The notes beneath the pieces were generated by a model, which saw only the letters and a list, made by a program, of their open reading frames with translations, was not told where the DNA came from and did not search any database. From assembly GCF_008245025.1 (NCBI RefSeq), contig NZ_CP043426.1, positions 1,424,516 to 1,488,515 on the forward strand: a DNA stretch of 64,000 bases, given 5' to 3'. Positions within the stretch are counted from its first letter, which is position 1; every line of letters starts with the position of its first letter. Positions 55,291-64,000 of the stretch are shown here, piece by piece. This DNA is from Campylobacter lari subsp. concheus. Lineage in GTDB: Bacteria; Campylobacterota; Campylobacteria; Campylobacterales; Campylobacteraceae. The position numbers and the translations under genes are program-made.

Positions 55291-55739
55291 TTTTCTCCTT
55301 TTTTATTAAAAATTTCTTTTATTAAAATCAAAGCTACACTAATGTTAATCATCACATCAGCAAAATTAAACACAGCAAATTCAAACCACTTATGCCAAAA
55401 TACAAAATCTACTACACCTATATGCACAAAGCGATCAAGTAAATTTGAACACCCAGCAGATAGCATAATGGCAAAAGCAATCAAATGGGTTTTAAAAAAC
55501 TCTTTTTGATAAAGCAAATACCCAAACAAAGCCAAAATAAAAACAAGCTGTATGTATTTTAAATACTCTCCTAAAAATGCAAACATTGAAAAGGCTACAC
55601 CGGTATTATAGGTTAAAACCAAATCAAAAAATTCACCCTTATACTCAAGCCCTTGTAAAAACAAATACTTGCTTGCTTGATCTAGTATAAAAACTAAAGC
55701 AAAAACAAGCCAAAATTTTAAAGACAGGATTTTAAGCAT
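55284..55739 (-). CDS. lspA: Lipoprotein signal peptidase
   Basis: LspA cleaves the signal peptide of prolipoproteins in the inner membrane. The 151-residue protein has four hydrophobic segments and the conserved [29 protein letters not shown] (catalytic Asp) and [11 protein letters not shown] (second catalytic Asp) motifs. It overlaps glmM by 8 nt and hemJ by 7 nt. It corresponds to Cj0361. Confidence 0.96.
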   Translation of the reverse strand: MLKILSLKFWLVFALVFILDQASKYLFLQGLEYKGEFFDLVLTYNTGVAFSMFAFLGEYLKYIQLVFILALFGYLLYQKEFFKTHLIAFAIMLSAGCSNLLDRFVHIGVVDFVFWHKWFEFAVFNFADVMINISVALILIKEIFNKKGEKC

Positions 55740-57069
55740 TCAACGCTTTCATAAAAAAGCTCTCAACAGCTTTCATTTCTTTTTCTAAAAGCTTAATGTC
55801 TTTTGCTTCAAGCAATAAGCGTATTAAATTTTCTGTGCCTGAATATCTAAACAAACTAGCAATTCCTTTTTTTTCTAAATCTTTTTTCAACTCTTCTAAG
55901 CCTGCAAGCTTGCTTAAGTCTTTTTTCTCTGAAATTTTAAGATTGTGTAAAAGTTGCGGGTAAGGCTTAACTTGATTTAAAATTTCACTTGCACTTTTTG
56001 CCTCACTTAGCATTAAAGCACTAAATTGCAAAGCAGCTACCAAACCATCTCCAGTTTTTGCATAGTCACTAAAAATAATATGCCCACTTTGCTCACCACC
56101 AAAATTTCCACCACATTCTTTGAGTTTTTCAAGAACATATTTATCGCCTACATTGCAAGTTTCATGTGTGATTTTATGTTTGCTTAAAAACTCTTTTAAA
56201 GCACCATTGCTCATTATAGTGCTAACCACGCTTGATTTTAGCTTGCCTTGTTTTTTCAAAAATAAAGCTAAAACACCCAAAAGACTATCTCCATGAGCTA
56301 CTTCACCTTTTTCATCCACAACAACCAAACGATCTGCATCCCCATCAAAAGCAAAGCCCACATCTGCTCTAAATTTCTTTACTTCTAAAGCTAAATTTAA
56401 AGGATGCAATGCTCCACAATTTTCATTGATATTTAAACCATTTGGCTTATCATTGATCACAATCACATCTGCACCAAGTTCTTTAAAAACCGTAGGTGCT
56501 ACCTTATAAGAAGCTCCATGAGCCACATCTAAAACAACACGCAAAGATTTTAAAGTCAGCTCTTTTGGGAATGAGTTTTTAATAGAAACTATATATCTTC
56601 CTATAACATCATCAATTCTTTTTGCTTGACCAATTTGTGATTTTGTTGTTCTTGCTTCTTCTATGAGTTTATCATTAAAATAAATTTCTTCTATTTTTGC
56701 TTCTGCTTGTTCATCAAGTTTATTGCCGTGTGCATCAAAAAATTTAATGCCATTGTCATAGTAAGGATTATGCGAAGCTGATATCATAATCCCTGCATCA
56801 CAACGCATATCTTCAGTTAAAAACGCGATAGCAGGTGTTGGCATAGGACCTATTTCTATAACATTATAACCTATAGAAGTAAGTCCTGAAACGATAGCAT
56901 TTTCTATCATATAACCGCTTCTTCTTGTATCTTTTCCCACTAAGATATTGTTTGTAAGGGCTTTGTCTTTAAAATAAATTCCAGCAGCCATAGCCAAACG
57001 CATAGCTAAAAACGAATCCAAAAACTCCCCTGCTTTACCGCGTACTCCATCTGTTCCAAAAAGTTTCAT
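55732..57069 (-). CDS. glmM: Phosphoglucosamine mutase
   Basis: GlmM converts glucosamine 6-phosphate to glucosamine 1-phosphate for UDP-GlcNAc, peptidoglycan and LOS synthesis. The 445-residue protein starts [18 protein letters not shown] and has the catalytic-serine loop [16 protein letters not shown] (about 98-113), the Mg loop [12 protein letters not shown] and the C-terminal phosphate-binding [12 protein letters not shown]. It heads a glmM-lspA-hemJ operon with overlapping genes. It corresponds to Cj0360. Confidence 0.97.
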   Translation of the reverse strand: MKLFGTDGVRGKAGEFLDSFLAMRLAMAAGIYFKDKALTNNILVGKDTRRSGYMIENAIVSGLTSIGYNVIEIGPMPTPAIAFLTEDMRCDAGIMISASHNPYYDNGIKFFDAHGNKLDEQAEAKIEEIYFNDKLIEEARTTKSQIGQAKRIDDVIGRYIVSIKNSFPKELTLKSLRVVLDVAHGASYKVAPTVFKELGADVIVINDKPNGLNINENCGALHPLNLALEVKKFRADVGFAFDGDADRLVVVDEKGEVAHGDSLLGVLALFLKKQGKLKSSVVSTIMSNGALKEFLSKHKITHETCNVGDKYVLEKLKECGGNFGGEQSGHIIFSDYAKTGDGLVAALQFSALMLSEAKSASEILNQVKPYPQLLHNLKISEKKDLSKLAGLEELKKDLEKKGIASLFRYSGTENLIRLLLEAKDIKLLEKEMKAVESFFMKALNA

Positions 57070-57200
57070 TTTTTTACCTTTGATTTTAAATAGTGCAATT
57101 ATAAGAAAAAAAGTTAAGTAATGTATAAATGTGAGAATTTTATAAGCATTAGTTAGTAATAAAAATATATAATTTTTAAAATTTCACTTAAGGAAAATGA

Positions 57201-58376
57201 ATGAAAAAAATCATCGCAGGGGTTGTAGTAGTAGTTTTGCTAGCTATAGGGTTTTTTGTCTCAGCTTCTTACATTAACTCTATCAATGGAAAAATATTTG
57301 CTCAAATGAGTCAAGATACAGCATATTACAGCGTTGAAGATGCTAACTATACTAAAGGACTTTTAAATTCCAAAGGAAGTTTTATAGCTACACTTAACGA
57401 CTTGCCTTATAGTTTTAAAGTGAATGTGGATTTTTCTAATAATTTTTTTGCAAGTAATAATGCTATCGTTTCTATTTTAAATGAAAATGAAGACTTAAAA
57501 GGTATTTTCCCAAATGAAGAAATCTTTAAAATCTTAGTTAGTACAAAAGGTGGAGACATTAACATCAACGCAACAATAAATGATATTAATTTCACCCGCA
57601 ATGATACAAATTTAGTTTTAAACAATACATCTTTTAAGATTACAGGTTCTGAAGAATTTGTAAAAAATATGGAGCTTAATCTAGGTTATGTTTTATTAGA
57701 TCAATTATCTCATGAAGAAAAACTAGAAGCAAAAAATATCAAAATTTCTGAATTTCCTTTAGAAAAACTTAGTTTTAACAATATCTTTAATCCTAGTAGA
57801 AATAGTGAGCAAAATATAAGCATTGATAGTGCTAATTTTATAAGTTCTATTGCTTTTGACTTTGATAAATTAAAAATTTTTGCAAAAACAGCTCAAAATG
57901 CTCAAAATGATTATGATAGTGTTTTAAAACTAGATTTAGCTAAATTTAATCTTGTAAATAAAAACTTTATGTTAAACAACATTAACTTAGATATGAATTT
58001 TAATAATCTTTCCAAAAAAGCTTATGATAGTTTAGTACAAAATTCAAACACTGATATTTTTTCTATGATGCTTTTAGCAAGTCAGTTTTTAAAAGCAAAC
58101 CCACAAATCATCTTAAATAATCTAAGCTTTGAAAAAGAAGGTAAAAAATTTGACGCAAATGGACAAACTATTTTCACTGAAAATAATATAAAATCACAAT
58201 TGCATGCAAACACTGAAATTCTTCCTAGTCAAATTTGGCCTGATTTTGCAAATTTTGATACTTATTTTGTAGATAATAACGGATCTTATATGCTTGATTT
58301 TATCTATGATGATTCTAATAAAAGTGATATTACAACTATTATTAATGGTGAAAAACTTGCCATAGATCCACAATGA
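57201..58376 (+). CDS. DUF945-like membrane-anchored protein
   Basis: This 391-residue protein has one N-terminal membrane helix (about 3-22, MKKIIAGVVVVVLLAIGFFVS) and a periplasmic domain. The opening pattern (AQMSQDTAYYSVEDANYTKGLLNSKGSF) resembles the DUF945/YdgA family of unknown function, often with an AsmA-like beta-rich fold. It ends with a 4-nt overlap with rarA, so the two are co-translated although their functions look unrelated. The SD aagga precedes the ATG. Confidence 0.7.
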   Translation: MKKIIAGVVVVVLLAIGFFVSASYINSINGKIFAQMSQDTAYYSVEDANYTKGLLNSKGSFIATLNDLPYSFKVNVDFSNNFFASNNAIVSILNENEDLKGIFPNEEIFKILVSTKGGDININATINDINFTRNDTNLVLNNTSFKITGSEEFVKNMELNLGYVLLDQLSHEEKLEAKNIKISEFPLEKLSFNNIFNPSRNSEQNISIDSANFISSIAFDFDKLKIFAKTAQNAQNDYDSVLKLDLAKFNLVNKNFMLNNINLDMNFNNLSKKAYDSLVQNSNTDIFSMMLLASQFLKANPQIILNNLSFEKEGKKFDANGQTIFTENNIKSQLHANTEILPSQIWPDFANFDTYFVDNNGSYMLDFIYDDSNKSDITTIINGEKLAIDPQ

Positions 58377-59563
58377 CAAATTTAAGCTTAACTTTTCGTC
58401 CTAAAACTTTAGATGAGGTTTTAGGACAAGAGAATTTAGTAGAAATTTTTAAAAAATTCATACAAATTTCAAAGCTCCCTCATAGTATATTTTTTGGCCC
58501 AGCAGGTTGCGGGAAGACTTCTTTTGCAAGAGCAATAGCGTATGAGTATAAACTAGACTTTTATGAGTTTGATGGAGGCAATTTCAAACTTGAAGAGCTT
58601 AGAAAAATACTAAATAATTACGAAAATTCTTTATATAAACCTTTGATATTTATTGATGAGGTACATAGGCTTTCAAAAACCCAACAAGAAATGCTTTTAA
58701 TCCCTTTGGAAAATCAAAAATGCCTTTTCATAGGTGCAAGCACTGAAAACCCCTACTTTACTTTAACTTCAGGCATAAGAAGCAGAAGTATGCTTTTTGA
58801 ATTTAAAGGCTTAGAGTATAAAGACTTAGAAAAACTTACTATAAAAGTGCAAGAAAAACTCCAATGTAAAATCGATGATGATGCTAAAGACTTTTTGATC
58901 ACTTCTAGTGCAAATGATGCAAGAAGCTTTTTAAATTTATGTGAGTTTGCTTTGGCTTTAGATAGCACTCATATCACGCTTGAAACTTTGAAAAAATTAA
59001 GAGCAAATGTTTTAAGCGATGGCACTTCAAGTAAAGATACACACTATAGACTAGCTAGTTCTATGATAAAAAGCTTAAGAGGAAGTGATATAGATGCGAG
59101 TTTGTATTATCTTGCGAGGTTGATTGATGGGGGCGAAAGTGCAGATTTCATCGCTAGAAGATTAGTGATATTTGCAAGTGAAGATATCTCAAATGCAAAC
59201 CCACAAGCACTTAATCTAGCCACAAGCACACTCATAGCAGTAAAAAACATAGGCTATCCTGAAGCTAGGATCATCTTAGCTCAATGTGTGGTATTTTTAG
59301 CAAGTTCGCCTAAGTCAAACTCAAGCTACCTTGCTATAAATGAAGCATTAAATTATGTGCAAAACAATCCTGCGTTAAAAATACTCCCTTATCTTGATAA
59401 TAACAACCCTCAAAGAAAAAACTACCTTTATCCGCACGATTTTGGTGGCTGGGTGAAGCAAAGATACCTAGAAAAAGACTTGAAATTTTATCATAGCAAA
59501 GGTATAGGTTTTGAAGCACAGCTAGATTTATGGCTAAATGATATGAAAAAAGTCAAAAAGTGA
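58373..59563 (+). CDS. rarA: Replication-associated recombination protein RarA
   Basis: This is a 396-residue AAA+ ATPase of the RarA/MgsA/WRNIP1 family, acting at stalled replication forks. It has LTFRPKTLDEVLGQENLV at the start, Walker A FFGPAGCGKTSFARA (about 42-56), Walker B LIFIDEVHRL and sensor GASTENPYF. The C-terminal tetramerisation domain has SMIKSLRGSDIDASLYYLARL and YLYPHDFGGWVKQRYL. It overlaps the DUF945-like gene by 4 nt and lies upstream of tRNA-Val. Confidence 0.94.
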   Translation: MTNLSLTFRPKTLDEVLGQENLVEIFKKFIQISKLPHSIFFGPAGCGKTSFARAIAYEYKLDFYEFDGGNFKLEELRKILNNYENSLYKPLIFIDEVHRLSKTQQEMLLIPLENQKCLFIGASTENPYFTLTSGIRSRSMLFEFKGLEYKDLEKLTIKVQEKLQCKIDDDAKDFLITSSANDARSFLNLCEFALALDSTHITLETLKKLRANVLSDGTSSKDTHYRLASSMIKSLRGSDIDASLYYLARLIDGGESADFIARRLVIFASEDISNANPQALNLATSTLIAVKNIGYPEARIILAQCVVFLASSPKSNSSYLAINEALNYVQNNPALKILPYLDNNNPQRKNYLYPHDFGGWVKQRYLEKDLKFYHSKGIGFEAQLDLWLNDMKKVKK

Positions 59564-59608
59564 TTTTAAGCACAATGTAAAAATATTTTTATATAATTTT
59601 CATTTTTT

Positions 59609-59684
59609 GGTTCCGTAGCTCAGTTGGTAGAGCACCACCTTGACATGGTGGTGGTCGTTGGTTCAAGTCCAATCGGAGCCACCA
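59609..59684 (+). tRNA. tRNA-Val (anticodon GAC)
   Basis: It has acceptor stem GGTTCCG/CGGAGCC (with G-U pairs), D-arm AGCTCAGTTGGTAGAGC, anticodon loop TTGACAT (GAC), T-arm TTGGTTCAAGTCCAA and encoded CCA. An integrase stub begins 176 nt downstream in the same direction, which marks this tRNA as a likely past integration site. Confidence 0.96.
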
Positions 59685-59859
59685 TTTTTTATTTCTTTCG
59701 ATTTCTTTAATTTCCAAAAAATGCTTTTAAAATGCTATATATAAACAAACTAAATGATCTTTGATTTCAATTAATTTCTTTTGTGTTATAATTATTTTCA
59801 ATTAATTAAGGTCATTATTAAGGTTCTTAAAACCTAATAGAGCTCTTTAAAGGAAAATA

Positions 59860-59952
59860 ATGGCAAACATAGCAAAACAAAGCTTACAAGATAAAGATAT
59901 TAGAAATTTAAAACCTAGTGATAAACGATACAAAAAAGCTGTAGTAATATAA
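59860..59952 (+). pseudogene. Truncated phage-type integrase N-terminus
   Basis: This is a 30-codon frame with its own ribosome binding site (aaagga) at 59860. It encodes MANIAKQSLQDKDIRNLKPS followed by DKRYKKAV, then a stop. This matches the start of tyrosine recombinases with an Arm-DNA-binding (DUF4102) domain, where LxDxxIRxLKPxDKxYK leads into GGGLYLxV. Everything after that point is missing. The position, downstream of a tRNA 3' end in the same orientation, is the usual place for an integrase, so this is best read as an element remnant. The identification rests on about 28 residues. Confidence 0.7.
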
Positions 59953-60011
59953 AATCATAATTTTATTTTAAATTTTACAATATCAATCATAAAATTATAT
60001 AAGGAATAATT

Positions 60012-61988
60012 ATGGCTACTAATGAATTAAAATCACTAAAAAATATATTTGATGGAAAATATTTAAGAATACCAGATTATCAAAGAGGTTACGCTTGGGA
60101 ATATAATCAATTAAAAGATTTTTGGGAAGACTTGGAAAATTTAGAAAATGACAAAACTCATTATATGGGAGTTTTAACACTAGAAAAAGTTACACAAGAA
60201 AAAAAGGAAGAAAAGATTGAATATTGGAAAATAGATTATGGAGCATATAAATCAGATAATGTATTTTATGTTGTAGATGGACAGCAAAGAATAACAACAA
60301 GCATTATTTTGATTTCAGTAATTTTAAATAATATAAAAGAAACACAACAAACAAAAGATAAAACTCTATGGTTTACTGATGAAGAATATAATGATTTATA
60401 TAAAAAATATATTGCAAAATCAAATCAAAATGGTGAATATTTATATTATTTTGGATATACAGCAGATAACCCAAGTTATGAGTTTTTAAAAACAAAAATT
60501 TTTGAAAATAAAAGCATATCAAATACTAATAATGAAACGTTATACACAGCTAATCTAGAAAATGCAAAAAAATTTTTTAAAGAAAAAATAAATAATTTTA
60601 CATTAAAACAAAAAGAAAATCTCTTTAAAAAAGTAACTGAACAGCTTTTATTTAATGTATATGAAATATCTAATGATTTAGACGTATTCATTGCTTTTGA
60701 AACCATGAACAATAGAGGTAAAAAATTATCTAATTTAGAATTATTAAAAAATAGACTAATTTATTTATCTACAAAATTTGAAGATGAAGATAAATTTTCT
60801 TTAAGAAGAAAAATTAATGAATGCTGGAAAAAAATATATGAATACCTAGGAAAAAATAAATTACAGCCTTTAAATGATGATGTTTTTCTTAAAAATCACT
60901 GGATTATGTATTTTAAATACAGTAGAGAAAAAGGAAATGATTATATTGTATCGTTATTAGAAGAAATATTTGTTTGTAAAAGGATACTAGGAAAAAATAT
61001 AGATAATCCTTTAACTATTAAAGAAATAAATGATTATATTTTAAGTCTTAGTACAAGTATTGAACATTGGTATTATCTTTTTAATCCTGAGCAATCTAAT
61101 TACACTGAAGAAGTAAAAACATTACTTGATAAATTAAATAGACTAGGTTATAGATCTTTTGCACCACTTTTAATGGCTGTATTTAGTAAAAATAATACAT
61201 TCAATAATGATGAAATTTGTGATTTACTTAAAATGATAGAAAAATTTATTTTTTTAATTTTTGAAATTTCAAAAAGACGATCAAATACTGGTGATAGTAC
61301 TTTTTATAACTATGCAAACCAATACTATCACAATGATAAATCAAATATTTCTATTAAAGATATTATAGGAATATATGATTTAAAAAATGATGAATATTCT
61401 GGAATTAATTGGTGGCTTGTTTCATATGTTGATATTGAACAATTTTATATTTATTTAAAAGACAAATTTAAAAATAAAGATGGTTATTATAGTTGGACTG
61501 GTTTATCATATTTCTTATTTGAATATGAATTATCGCTTCAACATAAAAGTAAAAATAATACAATTAAAATCAATTGGAAAGAATATATAAATTCAAAAAA
61601 AGATTATAATAGCATTGAGCATATTTTACCTCAAACACCTACAGATGAGTATTGGATAAATAAGCTAAAACAAGTTAATTCAGATAATTATAAATATATA
61701 ATTAATTCTTTAGGAAATTTAATTCCATTATCAAAAGCTAAAAATTCCAAATTAAATAACAAAAATTTCTATATCAAAAAAAATGGAGAAGATGGAGAAT
61801 TTATCGGTTATAAAAACGGTTCTTATTCTGAGCAAGAAATAAATGAAAAAGAAGAATGGGGAATTGAAGAAATAAATGAAAGAACAAATAAATTAATTGA
61901 ATTTTTAATAAATCATTGGGAAATAGATAAATATTGTTTAATAAATAATATAAACAATAAATTAAATTTTATAAAAACCATCAAATAA
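60012..61988 (+). CDS. GmrSD-like DUF262/DUF1524 defence nuclease
   Basis: This 658-residue protein has the architecture of type IV restriction enzymes of the GmrSD group. It has an N-terminal DUF262 domain (about 5-260) with LRIPDYQRGYAWE and VVDGQQRITT (the DGQQR nucleotide-hydrolysis motif), then ETMNNRGKKLSNLELLKNRL, a long helical middle, and a C-terminal DUF1524 HNH-type region (about 545-600) with YNSIEHILPQTP and LGNLIPLSKAKNSKLNN. Homologues cut phage DNA carrying modified bases or act in abortive defence. The gene is extremely AT-rich even for this genome, stands alone, and lies directly behind a truncated integrase, consistent with horizontal transfer. Confidence 0.82.
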   Translation: MATNELKSLKNIFDGKYLRIPDYQRGYAWEYNQLKDFWEDLENLENDKTHYMGVLTLEKVTQEKKEEKIEYWKIDYGAYKSDNVFYVVDGQQRITTSIILISVILNNIKETQQTKDKTLWFTDEEYNDLYKKYIAKSNQNGEYLYYFGYTADNPSYEFLKTKIFENKSISNTNNETLYTANLENAKKFFKEKINNFTLKQKENLFKKVTEQLLFNVYEISNDLDVFIAFETMNNRGKKLSNLELLKNRLIYLSTKFEDEDKFSLRRKINECWKKIYEYLGKNKLQPLNDDVFLKNHWIMYFKYSREKGNDYIVSLLEEIFVCKRILGKNIDNPLTIKEINDYILSLSTSIEHWYYLFNPEQSNYTEEVKTLLDKLNRLGYRSFAPLLMAVFSKNNTFNNDEICDLLKMIEKFIFLIFEISKRRSNTGDSTFYNYANQYYHNDKSNISIKDIIGIYDLKNDEYSGINWWLVSYVDIEQFYIYLKDKFKNKDGYYSWTGLSYFLFEYELSLQHKSKNNTIKINWKEYINSKKDYNSIEHILPQTPTDEYWINKLKQVNSDNYKYIINSLGNLIPLSKAKNSKLNNKNFYIKKNGEDGEFIGYKNGSYSEQEINEKEEWGIEEINERTNKLIEFLINHWEIDKYCLINNINNKLNFIKTIK

Positions 61989-61993
61989 CACTC

Positions 61994-62022
61994 ATATCAA
62001 GGAATATTTCCTTGATATATTT
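61994..62022. terminator. Terminator of the DUF262 gene
   Basis: ATATCAAGGAA (61994-62004) and TTCCTTGATAT (62008-62018) form a perfect 11-bp stem with loop TAT, followed by atttt. It is 5 nt after the stop and serves convergent genes. Confidence 0.85.
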
Positions 62023-62643
62023 TTACATATATTTTAATAAATTCGTAAATTCTTGAATTTCTTTTTCTTGATCTAAGATGATTTTTTTCGCTATATCAGT
62101 GATAGTTTTGTCTTTAGAATAAAATAAAATTTGTTTTGAAGCATCTACCGCACCTTGATGATGTGCTATCATCGCTTCTAAAAAGTCTTTATTGATATTT
62201 TTACTTTCTTTAACCGAACTCATTAAAATCATCATTTTTTGCATGAGTTCTTTTTCTTCTTGAATGAATTTTTTATAAGTTTCTTCATTAATTTGAGTTT
62301 TTGTATAAAGATTTTTATCTAAAATTTCTTGAAATTCTTGGATTTCTTTTTCTTGAGCTTTGATGATATTTTGAGCGATTTTTTTCATCTCTTCATTTTT
62401 TGTATATTTTAATAAAAGCTTAGATGAATCAATAGCACCTTGATGATGTGGGATCATATTAGCTAAAAAATCTCTTTCTATATCATTGCTTTGTACTAAA
62501 GGATTTTTCATCATAGGTTCATGCATACTCATCATAATTTGCGATGAAATACTTCCAGAAGCTCCGTGATGAGCATGGTGAGAATTTGCAGCAAATAAAG
62601 CACTTGCTAAAACTAAACTTGAAACTATAGTTTTTATCTTCAT
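62023..62643 (-). CDS. DUF305 secreted protein (metal-associated)
   Basis: This is a 206-residue periplasmic or secreted protein of the DUF305 family, with signal peptide MKIKTIVSSLVLASALFA. Two copies of the family unit are present: FLANMIPHHQGAIDSSKLLLKYTKN (about 64-88) and FLEAMIAHHQGAVDASKQILFYSKD (about 152-176). Each carries the HHQGA motif and is followed by IIxAQEKEIQEF-like helices. The His/Met-rich N-terminal part (SHHAHHGASGS, MMSMHEPMMKNP) suggests copper binding, as in related CopM proteins. Export and metal binding are inferred from motifs. Confidence 0.85.
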   Translation of the reverse strand: MKIKTIVSSLVLASALFAANSHHAHHGASGSISSQIMMSMHEPMMKNPLVQSNDIERDFLANMIPHHQGAIDSSKLLLKYTKNEEMKKIAQNIIKAQEKEIQEFQEILDKNLYTKTQINEETYKKFIQEEKELMQKMMILMSSVKESKNINKDFLEAMIAHHQGAVDASKQILFYSKDKTITDIAKKIILDQEKEIQEFTNLLKYM

Positions 62644-62765
62644 TTTTTTCCTTAAACTTTTAATTTAAAATCAAAAATATATAAAAATATCACAAACTAA
62701 AATTAACAAAAAAAATTCAATTTTTTTTTGTTATAATTTATATAAAAATATCACAAGGATGGAAA

Positions 62766-63398
62766 ATGCTTAAAGAACTACTTGAAATAAAAAAAGAAAT
62801 GGAACCTATAATTCATGATTGTTCAGTAAAAATTCAAGTAGCCGCAAGAGAAGTAATCGTAAGAAAAAGAGAATATGAAATTTATGGACCTATGATAGAT
62901 AGAGTATATCTTGATAATGCCATTTATATTAAAATTTTTGGTAGTGGGCGTGATACAAAAAGCACTAAAGTAGATATTAAAAACGGCCTTTATATGGTGT
63001 ATGTAGCTCCTGATAAACCAACTAATCAAGAAATCATGAATAAACTAAAAATCGCATTTGAAAGTATAGATAATAAATTCATTTCAAGAATTTTAGAACT
63101 CAATAGAAGAATGAAAGAAGTGATTAATAAAACTCAAGCAACTTTAGCAAAAGCATCTAATATGAATGTTTTAATAGAAACTAATCTAGGCGAAGCAAGT
63201 GCTGCGCATAAGTTTGTAATTACTATCAAATACCTAAAAGATAATCAAAAATTAGAATTAAAAAATTCAAAATCTGCAGGTAGCTTTAGAGATACTAAAA
63301 ATCACATCAACCTAGTAGTAGAAAAAAGCACTGATTCAGCTGTATGTGAAAAACTTTTACATGATGTTGAAATTTATTTTATAGGAAATGGAAAGTAA
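62766..63398 (+). CDS. Conserved protein of unknown function next to ruvC
   Basis: This is a 210-residue cytoplasmic protein. The N-terminal third is helical and charged (MLKELLEIKKEMEPIIHDCS), then a beta-rich part (IDRVYLDNAIYIKIFGSG) and another mixed region with FVITIKYLKDNQKLELKN. There is no signal peptide, membrane helix or known motif. The SD aaggat is 8 nt before the ATG. It converges on ruvC with 2 nt between stops. I do not recognise the family. Confidence 0.6.
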   Translation: MLKELLEIKKEMEPIIHDCSVKIQVAAREVIVRKREYEIYGPMIDRVYLDNAIYIKIFGSGRDTKSTKVDIKNGLYMVYVAPDKPTNQEIMNKLKIAFESIDNKFISRILELNRRMKEVINKTQATLAKASNMNVLIETNLGEASAAHKFVITIKYLKDNQKLELKNSKSAGSFRDTKNHINLVVEKSTDSAVCEKLLHDVEIYFIGNGK

Positions 63399-63400
63399 AA

Positions 63401-63877
63401 TTACTTTTTCACTCTCAAATTTGCTAAATGCGTCAAAGCCACCGCAATAGCATCTGTGATATCAAGTGGCTTAATATCTTTTGAAATTCCAAGCAATCTT
63501 TTTACCATAAAAGCTACTTGCTCTTTAGTAGCTTTTGCTTTACCTGTTACGGTTTTTTTCACTTGCAAAGGCGTATATTCTGCAAATTCTCCATGAGTTT
63601 GTAAGATTTTTAAACTCAAAGCTCCACGAAATTGTGCTAGTTTTAGAACTGTTTTTGGATTATAAGCAAAAAATATATCTTCTATAGCTACCTCATCAAA
63701 TTGATGATTTTTAAAGATTAGATCAAGTCCTTCGCATAATTCTGTGATTTGATACTGCAAATCATTGGGTTTGATTTTGATAAGCCCTGCTTCTATAAGT
63801 TGATTTTTATTATTAATCCTTTCTACAATAGCATATCCACAATACCTAGAACCAGGATCTATCCCTAAAACTTTCAA
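63401..63877 (-). CDS. ruvC: Holliday junction endonuclease RuvC
   Basis: RuvC resolves Holliday junctions with RuvAB. I favour the TTG at 63877 (158 residues, [18 protein letters not shown]), since aaggtg lies 5 nt upstream and the length fits orthologues. A GTG at 63898 would add seven residues and run into a DnaA-box-like sequence. Catalytic acids are visible: Asp in LGIDPGS, Glu in [11 protein letters not shown] and the C-terminal [12 protein letters not shown] pair. Orthologous C. jejuni ruvC (Cj1731c) is the last gene before dnaA. Confidence 0.93.
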   Translation of the reverse strand: MKVLGIDPGSRYCGYAIVERINNKNQLIEAGLIKIKPNDLQYQITELCEGLDLIFKNHQFDEVAIEDIFFAYNPKTVLKLAQFRGALSLKILQTHGEFAEYTPLQVKKTVTGKAKATKEQVAFMVKRLLGISKDIKPLDITDAIAVALTHLANLRVKK

Positions 63878-63890
63878 ACTTTTCACCTTT

Positions 63891-64000
63891 TTATTCACAT
63901 AGATGTGAAATTTAAATTTTTATGTGAATAATTTTAACCATTTTTTATAAAAAATAAGCTAGAATTTTAAGTTTTACATCATAAATTTATAAGAAAAATA
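63891..64000. other. Putative chromosomal replication origin (oriC) with DnaA boxes
   Basis: The intergenic end of the window holds TTATTCACA on the plus strand (63891-63899), the same nonamer on the minus strand (63923-63931) and AATTTCACA on the minus strand (63904-63912). All carry the TTCAC core reported for epsilonproteobacterial DnaA boxes. An AT-only stretch follows (about 63931-63960). Location between ruvC and the expected dnaA is where C. jejuni-type origins have been proposed. The unit continues past the window edge. Confidence 0.65.
63960..63965 (+). promoter_or_regulatory. Likely -10 box of dnaA promoter
   Basis: TAGAAT is preceded by a T/A-rich stretch, facing rightward, with a purine-rich aagaaaa at the window end that could be a ribosome binding site. 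It would drive the gene beyond the edge, expected to be dnaA by synteny. The assignment is weak. Confidence 0.5.

Noticed and set aside
63401..63898. ruvC start at GTG 63898
   Set aside because: It lacks a good ribosome binding site, adds residues not found in the family and overlaps a DnaA-box-like site; the TTG at 63877 is better.
1..64000. CRISPR array or complete prophage
   Set aside because: No regularly spaced repeats, cas genes or phage structural genes were seen; only the integrase stub hints at a former element.

Overview
The window is AT-rich, tightly packed DNA with Campylobacter gene families and gene order. From memory of the C. jejuni NCTC 11168 map, several blocks are collinear with it: typA-fliK-flgD-flgE (Cj0039c-Cj0044c), cfbpABC, ctsG-tsaD-pgp1-dxr-cdsA-NFACT-mobA-pldA (Cj1343c-Cj1351), and an AAA ATPase-yajQ-GSP ligase-rpsU-ccoG-cmeRABC-hemN-hemJ-lspA-glmM block (Cj0377-Cj0360). 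The blocks are joined differently here, and a two-partner secretion locus is present, so a non-jejuni Campylobacter (perhaps the C. lari group) is likely. That species call is inference. The right edge stops just before where dnaA should start, after ruvC, so this is probably the end of a chromosome numbered from dnaA.

Layout. 1-6.1 kb: typA (cut by the edge) and a sigma54-type flagellar hook operon. 6.1-8.2 kb: SRP RNA, an HD-domain protein and a frameshifted WG-repeat gene. 8.2-14.6 kb: an iron and haem-themed stretch with the ferric transporter cfbpABC behind a Fur-like box, the haemoglobin cgb with a Crp/FNR-type operator, a GlcG/HbpS-like protein and a PvdE-type ABC exporter. 14.8-22.4 kb: a three-gene surface locus made of a phase-variable (G10) beta-solenoid protein, a TpsA adhesin with a C-terminal cysteine pair, and a TpsB transporter. 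22.3-33.7 kb: housekeeping and competence genes, then an NhaC-type transporter and ilvD. 33.7-34.1 kb: four tRNAs. 34.3-38.4 kb: two tandem chemoreceptors sharing an almost identical stretch of about 1,045 nt, the first broken by a 1-nt deletion. 38.4-45.3 kb: a PepSY-like protein, an AAA ATPase and a lipoprotein/ATP-grasp operon, up to rpsU. 45.4-53.4 kb: ccoG and the CmeRABC multidrug efflux system with its operator and a MOMP-like porin stub. 53.4-59.6 kb: haem synthesis, lspA, glmM and rarA. 59.6-62.0 kb: a tRNA-Val followed by an integrase stub and a GmrSD-like (DUF262/DUF1524) defence gene, read as the scar of an integrated element. 62.0-64.0 kb: a DUF305 protein, an unknown protein, ruvC and a putative oriC with DnaA boxes.

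The points most worth following are the phase-variable secretion locus, the converted and broken chemoreceptor pair, the defence gene beside the integrase stub, the lipoprotein/ATP-grasp pair, and the putative origin.
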